Part shown: one piece after another, positions 18,602 to 26,053 of the stretch | How positions within the stretch are numbered: position 1 is the first letter of the stretch | Layout of the letters: each line of letters starts with the position of its first letter | DNA from: Candidatus Omnitrophota bacterium | GTDB taxonomy: Bacteria; Omnitrophota; Omnitrophia; Omnitrophales; JACROU01 | Reading direction: 5' to 3' | DNA length: 64,000 bases | NCBI GenBank assembly: GCA_029261035.1 | Contig: JAJDCD010000012.1 | Coordinates: forward strand, 208,719 to 272,718 | The notes under the pieces: model-generated | What the model was told of the DNA's origin: nothing | Database searches by the model: none | The model's input: the letters and a program-made list of their open reading frames with translations, nothing else | Made by a program: the position numbers and the translations under genes

Positions 18602-18991
18602 ATGGCTACATTGTTCACAAAAATCATTGCTGGCGAAATCCCCTGCCACAAGCTTATAGAAGATGAAAACTTTCTTGCGTTTCTAGATATTCGTCCTATA
18701 AATCCAGGCCACAGTCTTGTTATTCCTAAAAAGGAAGTTGATTATATTTTTGATAATGACGACGAAACACTTTCTAAAATTATGCCTTTTGCAAAAAAAG
18801 TAGCAACAGCCATCCGAAAATCGGTTTCGTGCAAACGTGTAGGAATTATGGTTGCAGGACTCGAAGTTCCTCATACTCATATACACCTTGTTCCCATTCA
18901 CTCTATCGGTGATTTGAATTTTGCCAATGCAACCCCAACAGAAGACAAAGACCTCGCTCTTGTTGCAGAAAAGATTAAAGAGAATTTATAA
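18602..18991 (+). CDS. HIT family nucleotide-binding hydrolase
   Basis: A 129-residue HIT protein (HinT-like) with the histidine triad HTHIHLVPI and the N-terminal FTKIIAGEIPCHKLIEDENF pattern. These enzymes hydrolyse nucleoside phosphoramidates or AMP conjugates; the exact substrate is not readable. GGAGA precedes the ATG. hemB starts 2 nt after its stop, so they form an operon on the plus strand. Confidence 0.92.
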   Translation: MATLFTKIIAGEIPCHKLIEDENFLAFLDIRPINPGHSLVIPKKEVDYIFDNDDETLSKIMPFAKKVATAIRKSVSCKRVGIMVAGLEVPHTHIHLVPIHSIGDLNFANATPTEDKDLALVAEKIKENL

Positions 18992-18993
18992 AT

Positions 18994-19983
18994 ATGAATA
19001 ACTCCCCACTCAGTCGTCCAAGAAGAAACAGAAAAACAGAATCGATTCGAAGAATGATGCAAGAAACGCAATTTCAAGCTTCAAACCTCGTTCTCCCTCT
19101 TTTTGTTCAAGAAGGAGAAAACAAATCTACACCGATAGATTCTCTCCCTGGACATTTTAGACTCAGCATTGATTTAATTGTTAAAGAAGCACAAGCAGCT
19201 TTTGAATTAGGAATCAAAGCATTATGTCTTTTTCCGGTAATTAATCCTTCTCTCAAAAATTCTAATGCCACAGAATCTACAAATGACAAAGGGCTTCTTC
19301 CTCAAACTATTCGAGCAATAAAAAGTGCCGTCCCTGAAATAACAATTATCACAGATGTCGCTATGGACCCTTATTCAAGCGACGGGCATGATGGGGTTGT
19401 TAAAAATGGAAAAATAATAAATGACGCCACTTTACCCATCTTAGCCCAGATGGCTTTAACACAAGCAAAAGCAGGCGCTGATATCGTAGCCCCATCCGAT
19501 ATGATGGATGGTCGCGTTGCTGCTATTCGTAAAATCTTAGACGAATCAAACTTTCAAGAAGTCTCTATTCTTTCCTATGCTGCCAAATACGCATCTTCTC
19601 TTTACGGTCCTTTCCGAGATGCTTTAGACTCCTCTCCAAAAGATGGAGACAAAAAAACATATCAGATGGACCCGTCAAATATTCGTGAAGCCAAAAGAGA
19701 AATTGAGTTAGACATCGCTGAAGGGGCAGACATCTTAATGGTTAAACCCGCACTCCACTACCTTGATGTTATTTCTACAATCAAAAGCAACTACCCCTTA
19801 CCTATTGCGGCCTATCATGTCAGCGGTGAGTATGCGATGATCAAAGCAGCGAGTGAAAAAGGTTGGATTAATGGTGAGGATGTTCTTTACGAAACATTAG
19901 TTTCTATAAAACGAGCAGGAGCAGACATCATTTTCACATATGGTGCTCTTGAAATTGCTGAAAGATTAAAAAGTTTAAAGTAA
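18994..19983 (+). CDS. hemB: Delta-aminolevulinic acid dehydratase (porphobilinogen synthase)
   Basis: Condenses two 5-aminolevulinate molecules to porphobilinogen for tetrapyrroles. Its 329 residues include the active-site lysines in SYAAKYASS and the Schiff-base region LMVKPALHYLD. Where zinc-type enzymes have three cysteines (DVCFCEYTSHGHCG in E. coli), this protein reads DVAMDPYSSDGHDG, so it belongs to the zinc-independent, magnesium-type class. It follows the HIT gene with a 2-nt gap. No other heme gene is in the window. Confidence 0.96.
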   Translation: MNNSPLSRPRRNRKTESIRRMMQETQFQASNLVLPLFVQEGENKSTPIDSLPGHFRLSIDLIVKEAQAAFELGIKALCLFPVINPSLKNSNATESTNDKGLLPQTIRAIKSAVPEITIITDVAMDPYSSDGHDGVVKNGKIINDATLPILAQMALTQAKAGADIVAPSDMMDGRVAAIRKILDESNFQEVSILSYAAKYASSLYGPFRDALDSSPKDGDKKTYQMDPSNIREAKREIELDIAEGADILMVKPALHYLDVISTIKSNYPLPIAAYHVSGEYAMIKAASEKGWINGEDVLYETLVSIKRAGADIIFTYGALEIAERLKSLK

Positions 19984-20018
19984 AAAATCAAAAACACCCC
20001 ATCTTTAGAACATTTGTC

Positions 20019-20186
20019 ATCCCCGAATGTTTGTATCGGGGATCCAGGCTTTCTCCCACATAGCGCAATAAAATATGATTTATAGATTCCCGACTAAAGA
20101 TTTCGGGAATGACACTTTCTCTAGCATTCTGTCAAAATTCTGAGATTGCCACGGCCAATTTGTCCACCGCCTCGTAATGACAAACA
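20019..20186. repeat. Dispersed palindromic repeat (GTCATCCCCGAA...TTCGGGAATGAC, then GAGATTGCCACGG block)
   Basis: Between convergent hemB and the oligopeptidase gene lie GTCATCCCCGAA (about 20027) and TTTCGGGAATGAC (about 20101), the ends of a large imperfect palindrome. A second part, CTGAGATTGCCACGG...CCTCGTAATGACAA (about 20140-20184), follows. The second part recurs in diverged form at about 35107-35158. No ORF is credible here. Confidence 0.65.
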
Positions 20187-20194
20187 TTCTGTTT

Positions 20195-20220
20195 TCAGAC
20201 CTCAGACTTCTGACTTCAGG
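20195..20220. repeat. Heptanucleotide-period repeat at the oligopeptidase stop codon
   Basis: TCAGACC-TCAGACT-TCTGACT-TCAGG repeats with a 7-nt period. The stop codon and last few codons (LKSEV) of the 20202-22253 gene are read from this repeat on the minus strand. It is of the same sequence type as the array at 59056-59128. Confidence 0.7.
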
Positions 20221-22253
20221 TTGTTCAAAATAAACGCGTATTCCATTGCAATCTCTTTCAAGTATTCGTAGCGCCCTGAAGCACCTCCATGACCTGAACC
20301 CATATCAATTTTAAGCAACAAATCATTCTGATCCGTTTTAAATTCTCTTAATTTAGCGACCCATTTCGTAGGCTCCCAATATTGAACTCGAGGATCATTA
20401 AGCCCTCCCGTCACAAACATTGATGGATAATCCTGTTGTTTAATTTGATCATAAGGAGAGTAAGAGTAAATATAATCAAAATATTGTTTCTCATTTGGAT
20501 TCCCCCACTCATCATATTCTGTAACGGTTAGGGGAAGGGACTCATCTAACATCGTGTTAATTACATCCACAAAAGGAACATGCATAATTACGCCCTGGAA
20601 TAAATCTGGCCGCTCATTCACACAAGCTCCCATAAGCAAACCTCCAGCACTTCCCCCCGCAACATAAAGTTGATTGCTAGATGTATAGCCCTCTTGAATC
20701 ACATGCTCACTGCATGCAATAAAATCAGTAAACGTATTTTTCTTGGTTAAGAATTTTCCATTCTCATACCAATCCCGCCCCAGGTCAGATCCCCCGCGTA
20801 TATGTGCTATCCCGAATACAAAACCTCGATTCAACAGACTCAACCGATTGGATGAAAATGTCGCATCGATATTAATGCCGTAGGAACCATACCCATATAA
20901 ATAAAAAGGGTTCCCTTCCTCTTTCTTTAAACTTTTCTTATACACTAAAGAAATAGGAACTTTAGTTCCATCACTTGCTGTTGCATAAATTCGTTCAGAT
21001 TGATAATCCTGAGGATCATAACCTCCTAAAACGTCTTGCTGCTTTCGAACAGTTTTTGTTTTGTTTTTAAAATTAAATTCGATCACGGTATTTGGGGTTG
21101 TCAACGAAGTATAAGAAAATCGAAGCATAGGAGCTTTGAACTCCGGATTATTTCCCTGTCGCAAAGCATAAACGGGTTCTTCAAAAGGAATTTCAAAAAC
21201 TTCCTCTGAATTCCAATATCTCAACTCTATATGGTCTAACCCTCCTTCTCTTTTAAACACAACTAAAACATCTTCAAATACATCAATGTCTTCAAGCTGA
21301 ACACCTTCCTTATGAGCAATAACTTCCGACCAGTTCTCTTTCTCTGGCGTAACAACTAAAGTTTTCATCAACTTAAAATTCTGAGCTTGGTCATTAGACA
21401 ATACATAAAACTCGCCCTTATGATGCTCTACAGAATACTCATGTTTTTCTTCTCGCTTTTGAATGAGGCTAAAATCTGCCGTTGGATTATCCGCATCCAA
21501 AAACCAAGCTTCTGAAGTGATTTTACTATCTAAACCTAAAAGCAAAAATGCCCCATCTTTACTTTTGTCTAACGAAAGAAAAAAACGCTCGTCCTTCTCT
21601 TCAAAAAGTTCCTTATCGCTTTCAACAGGTTCCCCTAGAACATGTTTAAACAACTTATAAGGCCTTTTAGATTCGTCTAAAGTACTATAAAAAAAAGTCT
21701 TATTATCATTAGCCCATTCACAGCAAGTTGCTGTATTTTTAATTTGATCTGCTAGCAAACACCCCTTCTCCAAGTCTTTGATGTACAACGTGTATTCCTC
21801 ATCTCCTTTTAGGTCTACAGAGTAAGCTAAGTAATTGTGGTTTGGACTTATCTCAAATACACCTAAATCAAAATAAGCTTCCCCCTCAGCTAACTGGTTT
21901 GAATCAATCAGAATTTCCTCATCAGCTTCAGTCGAAAAATGTTTTCTAGCATAAATAGCGTACTGCTTTCCCTTCTCTGTTCTCGAATAATAAAAGTAAT
22001 CTCCTTTTTTAACGGGTACAGAAATATCTGTTTCTTTAATTCGGGACACCATCTCCTCATACAACTCTTTTTGAAGAGTTTCTGTAGACTCTAATTTTAG
22101 TTTTGTATAATTATTTTCACTCTTTAAGTAATCCAAAACTTCTTCATTATCTCTTTCTCTCAACCAGAAATAATCATCCTGAATCTCCAAATCATGGACA
22201 TTAAATTTATATGTCTTTTTAGCTACTTCTGGAACTTTAAAAGCTTTTTCCAT
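20202..22253 (-). CDS. Prolyl oligopeptidase family protease (oligopeptidase B-like, S9A)
   Basis: A 683-residue serine peptidase with an N-terminal beta-propeller (about 70-400) and a C-terminal alpha/beta hydrolase domain. Catalytic Ser is in GGSAGGLLMGA, Asp in VTGGLNDPRVQYWEP and His in MGSGHGGASGRYEYL. The NPFYLYGYGSYGINID segment is typical of oligopeptidase B, which cuts short peptides after basic residues. No signal peptide is seen, so it is probably cytosolic. The C-terminal few residues come from an intergenic repeat, suggesting the original stop was lost or moved. Confidence 0.93.
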   Translation of the reverse strand: MEKAFKVPEVAKKTYKFNVHDLEIQDDYFWLRERDNEEVLDYLKSENNYTKLKLESTETLQKELYEEMVSRIKETDISVPVKKGDYFYYSRTEKGKQYAIYARKHFSTEADEEILIDSNQLAEGEAYFDLGVFEISPNHNYLAYSVDLKGDEEYTLYIKDLEKGCLLADQIKNTATCCEWANDNKTFFYSTLDESKRPYKLFKHVLGEPVESDKELFEEKDERFFLSLDKSKDGAFLLLGLDSKITSEAWFLDADNPTADFSLIQKREEKHEYSVEHHKGEFYVLSNDQAQNFKLMKTLVVTPEKENWSEVIAHKEGVQLEDIDVFEDVLVVFKREGGLDHIELRYWNSEEVFEIPFEEPVYALRQGNNPEFKAPMLRFSYTSLTTPNTVIEFNFKNKTKTVRKQQDVLGGYDPQDYQSERIYATASDGTKVPISLVYKKSLKKEEGNPFYLYGYGSYGINIDATFSSNRLSLLNRGFVFGIAHIRGGSDLGRDWYENGKFLTKKNTFTDFIACSEHVIQEGYTSSNQLYVAGGSAGGLLMGACVNERPDLFQGVIMHVPFVDVINTMLDESLPLTVTEYDEWGNPNEKQYFDYIYSYSPYDQIKQQDYPSMFVTGGLNDPRVQYWEPTKWVAKLREFKTDQNDLLLKIDMGSGHGGASGRYEYLKEIAMEYAFILNNLKSEV

Positions 22254-22284
22254 TTTATTTTCCTATAAGTTGCTCTGAATCAGT

Positions 22285-22290
22285 TATAAT
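22285..22290 (+). promoter_or_regulatory. Candidate -10 element for the phosphoesterase gene
   Basis: TATAAT lies 27 nt before the ATG at 22318 in the divergent gap with the oligopeptidase gene. No convincing -35 was found. Confidence 0.35.
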
Positions 22291-22317
22291 TTAGTTAATA
22301 ACAAAGGACCTAAAAAC

Positions 22318-22953
22318 ATGTCTAAAAGAACTATAATTTTTGGTGACATTCATGCCTGCCATAAAGAATGGCAAACGCTTATGAATAAAATCAAAATCAA
22401 ACCATCCGATGATTTGATTTGTGTGGGCGACGTTGTCTGCAAAGGCCCTTCAACCAAAAAAGTTTTAGATATCGCCATGAGTCTAGATAACCTGCAATGC
22501 ATTCTGGGAAACCACGAACTTCATCTCCTTAACGCCTGGAAAAACAATCAATTAGACAACCTCTCAAAAGCATACCAATTTGATGCTATTCGAGAATTGG
22601 GAAACGAACTCGAGACCTACATGAACTTCATGGCTCAGTGGCCTCTCTATATCGAAACCGAGGATTACATTGTCTTACATGCTGGACTTAAAGCAGGCAT
22701 CCCCTTAAATAAACAATCCGCCAAAGATTTAACAACGCTACGAACCCTCGAAGACAAATCTCCTTGGTACGAACATTATCAAGACACAAAGCTCATCGTT
22801 CATGGGCATTGGGCTCGTCAAGGTCTGGTCGTCCGAGAAAATGTTATTGGTCTAGACACAGGATGTGTTTACGGGAAAGAACTAACAGCATGCATTCTTC
22901 CCGAACGAAAAATTGTAAGTGTTCCCGCTGAAAAAACATACATTTCTGTTTAA
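22318..22953 (+). CDS. Calcineurin-like metallophosphoesterase (ApaH/PrpE type)
   Basis: A 211-residue phosphoesterase with the metal-binding motifs FGDIHACH, GDVVCKGP, LGNHELHLL and a C-terminal VHGHWAR...GLDTGCVYG. The pattern matches the symmetrical Ap4A hydrolase / PrpE / serine-threonine phosphatase group. Substrate is not decidable from sequence. It is a single gene on the plus strand, convergent with the hydrolase gene with 7 nt between stops. Confidence 0.88.
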   Translation: MSKRTIIFGDIHACHKEWQTLMNKIKIKPSDDLICVGDVVCKGPSTKKVLDIAMSLDNLQCILGNHELHLLNAWKNNQLDNLSKAYQFDAIRELGNELETYMNFMAQWPLYIETEDYIVLHAGLKAGIPLNKQSAKDLTTLRTLEDKSPWYEHYQDTKLIVHGHWARQGLVVRENVIGLDTGCVYGKELTACILPERKIVSVPAEKTYISV

Positions 22954-22960
22954 TAAAATG

Positions 22961-23518
22961 TTAACTCTTCGCTATCTCTAGAAAACGCTCCAAAACCACA
23001 GGAAGTTCTGTACAACCATCACTGCCTCGAAAATGAAACATATTCTTCTCCAGTATGGCCTTTGCTCCAATTTGCTCTGAAAAATTTTTAGCCAACTCTA
23101 ATGGAACCATTGGATCATTGTCTGAAAAAATAGCAACAGCTTTTCCTATCCACTTTCTTACAATATCAGGATGGAATGTAAGCTCATAAAATTCTTTTGT
23201 TGAAGGGTTATGTATATTCCCACTAAACCCGGCAACAAACACGCACCCCCCAATAACTTCTTCCGGAATATGAGCCTCTAAAAAACGAGCAATTGCGATG
23301 CAGCCTAAACTATGACCAATAAAGTAAGTTTCCGCATCGGCTTTTCCTACAGCATCATGAATGCAATCAATCCATTCAGAAGGATGTGGCATTGCAGCTC
23401 TGGGCATAGCTAGTACATGAGCTTCAAAACCTCTTGAATTCAACTCTTTCTCCAGCCATCGAAACCAATTCGATTCTGGACTCGATCTCCAACCATGAAC
23501 GATAAAAACTCTCTTCAT
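22961..23518 (-). CDS. RBBP9/YdeN-type alpha/beta hydrolase
   Basis: A 185-residue small serine hydrolase. It has the N-terminal oxyanion strand VFIVHGWRSSPESNWF, nucleophile in FIGHSLGCIA, Asp in FSDNDPMVP and a C-terminal His in NMFHFRG. RBBP9-like proteins are small esterases with poorly known substrates. Its ATG overlaps the lgt stop as ATGA, so it is translationally coupled. Confidence 0.85.
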   Translation of the reverse strand: MKRVFIVHGWRSSPESNWFRWLEKELNSRGFEAHVLAMPRAAMPHPSEWIDCIHDAVGKADAETYFIGHSLGCIAIARFLEAHIPEEVIGGCVFVAGFSGNIHNPSTKEFYELTFHPDIVRKWIGKAVAIFSDNDPMVPLELAKNFSEQIGAKAILEKNMFHFRGSDGCTELPVVLERFLEIAKS

Positions 23519-24369
23519 TCTGCTAATTTTCCTCTTTGATTATTATTAAAATAAAAATTTACAGTCATAATCGTTGAACCTATAAAAATCATAAACAAAC
23601 ATAAGATTTGCCCCATCGAAAAAGACGCTACAACAAACCCTAAATGAGCATCAGGTTCTCTTGTATATTCAATAAAAAAACGAAACAATCCATACCCTAT
23701 TAAATATACACCACTGACAAATCCATTAAAATAATTTTTATTTCTTATCGACCATAATAAAACAAATAGAATCAGTCCCTCAAACAAAGCTTCTAATAGC
23801 TGTGACGGATAACGAAGCTGTCCAGAAGCATCCGAATTAAAATACATTCCCCAAGAACTTTGAGTAACCCTTCCAAACAATTCATCATTTAGAAAATTCC
23901 CTATACGCCCTAAGGTATAGCCTAAAGGAACTGCTGGAACAATAAAATCCACTAATTTCCAAAATGAAAATTGGTAATGCAAACCAAAAAATAGAATTGC
24001 TAGAAAAGCCCCAAAAAGCCCTCCATGATAAGACATCCCTCTAAGGCCTATAAAATTAAAACCAGAATCAAATGGGAGGAAAATTTGAAAAGGATGATGA
24101 ATAAAATAACTCAAATCATAAAACAAGACATAACCTAATCGTCCACCCAAAATAACACCAAAAACCAACCAAACAATCAGAATATCTAAATCTGATTGAG
24201 TTAAAATAGAATCCTCTTTTTTAATTCGATATAAAACGACTAAGTAGGTAATAACAATTGCCGAAACAAAACAAATTCCATAATAACGAATCTGTAAGCC
24301 TCCCAATTGAAAGAAAACAGGATCTATATGTTGAGGTAAATGCTGCCACCAATCAAAAAAAGAATTCAT
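23515..24369 (-). CDS. lgt: Prolipoprotein diacylglyceryl transferase
   Basis: Inner-membrane enzyme that moves diacylglycerol from phosphatidylglycerol to the lipobox cysteine of prolipoproteins. It has 284 residues with about seven hydrophobic helices, the YHGGLFGAFLA segment and the Lgt signature LGRIGNFLNDELFGRVT containing the key Arg/Asn. It lies 23 nt after the kinase-like gene and overlaps the next hydrolase gene by 4 nt. Confidence 0.96.
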   Translation of the reverse strand: MNSFFDWWQHLPQHIDPVFFQLGGLQIRYYGICFVSAIVITYLVVLYRIKKEDSILTQSDLDILIVWLVFGVILGGRLGYVLFYDLSYFIHHPFQIFLPFDSGFNFIGLRGMSYHGGLFGAFLAILFFGLHYQFSFWKLVDFIVPAVPLGYTLGRIGNFLNDELFGRVTQSSWGMYFNSDASGQLRYPSQLLEALFEGLILFVLLWSIRNKNYFNGFVSGVYLIGYGLFRFFIEYTREPDAHLGFVVASFSMGQILCLFMIFIGSTIMTVNFYFNNNQRGKLAE

Positions 24370-24392
24370 AAACTGTTCTCTGGGTTAAAAAT

Positions 24393-24932
24393 CTAGGCTT
24401 TTAAAATAGTATCCATTTTTTGAAATAACAATTCTAATGTTGAAGAGTTGTCTATGTTGTAATTTGCCATTTGTATTGTTTCGTCAAGTTGCTGATCACT
24501 AGCCGTTTGACTTGATGCTTCATTTTCTTCTAAAGCGATAAACTCTTCTAAGGTCTGAGGATCCTTCTCCCGATTTCTTTGTCTCATCCGATCAAAACGG
24601 ACTTCGCTGAGAGCCGTAACAGCCACTAATCTAAAATTAGGTAATTCCATTAACACTTTAACTTCTTCTGGATGACGAATGGAGTCAATAACACAATTTT
24701 TTTCTGAATCAACTTTTAACACAACTCTCTTAGCTAAAACTCCTGCACCTGCTTCTTTTCTTAAACGGTTTCCCAACTGAAACAAATTATCTCTGACAAC
24801 AGGGATTGATTCTTCCATAGCGGCATCTCTCAAACAATCTGAGAGGGAAAAATAAACAAAACCCTTCTCTTTTAAATACTCCGCAACAGCGCCTTTTCCA
24901 GAACCATTTTTTCCGGTTAATCCAATAATCAT
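24393..24932 (-). CDS. P-loop nucleotide/nucleoside kinase-like protein
   Basis: A 179-residue P-loop protein with Walker A GLTGKNGSGKGAVAEYL and a LID-like Arg-rich stretch (RFDRMRQRNREKDP). The fold resembles dephospho-CoA kinase and dNMP kinases, but the central segment (DCLRDAAMEESIPVVRDNLF) is unlike CoaE, so I do not assign a substrate. Its ATG overlaps the tatD stop by 4 nt (ATGA), placing it within tatD-kinase-lgt-hydrolase. Confidence 0.75.
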   Translation of the reverse strand: MIIGLTGKNGSGKGAVAEYLKEKGFVYFSLSDCLRDAAMEESIPVVRDNLFQLGNRLRKEAGAGVLAKRVVLKVDSEKNCVIDSIRHPEEVKVLMELPNFRLVAVTALSEVRFDRMRQRNREKDPQTLEEFIALEENEASSQTASDQQLDETIQMANYNIDNSSTLELLFQKMDTILKA

Positions 24933-25702
24933 AATGGCAGCCTTAAGACACTCTTTGCATTACTTAAAATCTGATCAGACAAAGCCTCACCTCCCATTCC
25001 ATGAATCTGCTTCATCGTTTCAAAAGTCTCCATCATATAAAGAGTCTCATTTCTTTTTCCTCTTTTTGTCTGTGGGGGTAAATAAGGAGCATCTGTTTCA
25101 ATCAACAAACGATCCAAAGGACAGTACTGACAAGCTTCCCTTAACTCATCGTTCTTTTTATAGGTTAAAGGCCCAGCAAACGAAATATGAAAACCAAGAT
25201 CCAAACAACGTTTTAAAATATCTTTGTCCCCAGAAAAACAATGAAAGATCCCAGAATAAGGCGCCTTACCATAATGGGTTACAATCTCCAACAAACGGTC
25301 AAAAGCGTCTCGACAATGAAATATCAAAGGCTTATCAATTTCAGAATAAAGCTCCAAAAACTGTTCTAGCACCTTCTCTTGAACTTCTTGAGGCGACATG
25401 TTCCTAAAAAAATCCAACCCCACTTCTCCAATAGCCACAACCTTAGGGTCTTTTAAAATTTCTTTAATCTCATTCAAAACCGCTTCATTCACATCCTTGG
25501 CATCATGAGGATGCACCCCCGCAGTAGCAAATATATTTTCATACTTATTTGCCAACTCCTGCGATTGTTTAGAAGTCTCTACATCGGTACCCACATTAAC
25601 AAAATAAGCAATCCCCGCCTCTTGAGCCCGCTCCATAATCTCCACACGCTCTTCCTTAAAATCCGGAAAGTTCAAATGCACATGCGTATCAATCAACCTC
25701 AT
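24929..25702 (-). CDS. tatD: TatD family metal-dependent hydrolase/DNase
   Basis: A 257-residue TIM-barrel metallohydrolase with metal ligands in LIDTHVHLNF, GEVGLDFFRN, HCRDA, FHCFSGD and LLIETDAPYLPP. TatD proteins are Mg-dependent 3'-5' exonucleases linked to DNA repair and turnover. The ATG at 25702 with upstream AAAGGAA is preferred; a longer start at 25726 reads through a heptamer repeat. It is the first gene of the operon, 350 nt downstream of metG. Confidence 0.92.
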   Translation of the reverse strand: MRLIDTHVHLNFPDFKEERVEIMERAQEAGIAYFVNVGTDVETSKQSQELANKYENIFATAGVHPHDAKDVNEAVLNEIKEILKDPKVVAIGEVGLDFFRNMSPQEVQEKVLEQFLELYSEIDKPLIFHCRDAFDRLLEIVTHYGKAPYSGIFHCFSGDKDILKRCLDLGFHISFAGPLTYKKNDELREACQYCPLDRLLIETDAPYLPPQTKRGKRNETLYMMETFETMKQIHGMGGEALSDQILSNAKSVLRLPL

Positions 25703-25719
25703 CAAAATTCCTTTGTTTA

Positions 25720-25747
25720 TAGCCATCAGCTTTTAGCTTTTAGCTAT
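25720..25747 (-). repeat. Heptanucleotide array upstream of tatD
   Basis: TAGCCAT-CAGCTTT-TAGCTTT-TAGCTAT, four 7-nt units, ending 17 nt before the tatD start codon just outside its ribosome-binding site. Confidence 0.7.
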
Positions 25748-25826
25748 TTGTAAATCTTAAATCAACATTTCCCACAAAAAAAAGACTTAATCCCAGTAAA
25801 CGCATAAATAGGTACCAATAAAACGC

Positions 25827-26040
25827 GTTTCGTTATGAATAGCATAACGAAACACCCTAAACTCCAGAAAGAATATGGGCTCGATGCCCATCTTCTTTCA
25901 ACGCCTCAACACCCAACAAGCGTTCATAACTTAAAGGAAAATATTGCATCCCCGCCGCGAGTTCACAAAAGGGACAGTCACCGTAGGTGACAGTCCCTTT
26001 TGTGCTGTCTGAGCGCCGGGGATGCAATATTTTCCGAACA
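25827..26040 (-). repeat. Composite three-hairpin intergenic element, copy 1
   Basis: Hairpin A (25827-25853) has stem GTTTCGTTATG. Hairpin B (25867-25899) has a stem GAAAGAA.ATGGG capped by GCTCGATG. Hairpin C (25938-26033) has outer stem AAAATATTGCATCCCCG, an asymmetric internal loop (CCGCGAGTT opposite CTGTCTGAGCGC) and an apical stem CACAAAAGGGACAGTCACC. The whole fills the gap between metG (stop 20 nt away) and tatD. The apical part carries a GTGACAGTCAC-type palindrome. About 80 nt separate it from the heptamer array at 25720. Confidence 0.8.
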
Positions 26041-26053
26041 ACAACCTAATCTT

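Noticed and set aside
24934-25407. Plus-strand ORF of 157 codons opposite tatD
   Set aside because: It is antisense to a well-conserved gene, has no family features, and its composition is a shadow of the tatD frame.
25720-25747. Heptamer arrays as iterons of a replication origin
   Set aside because: Each array has only four units, they occur before unrelated genes, and no dnaA or rep gene or DnaA-box cluster is near.
25827-26040. Composite hairpin elements as integron attC sites
   Set aside because: Copy 1 contains an ACCCAAC that fits RYYYAAC, but the other copies do not keep it. The conserved motifs lie in a loop and an internal loop rather than at paired GTTRRRY/RYYYAAC ends, and no integrase is present.
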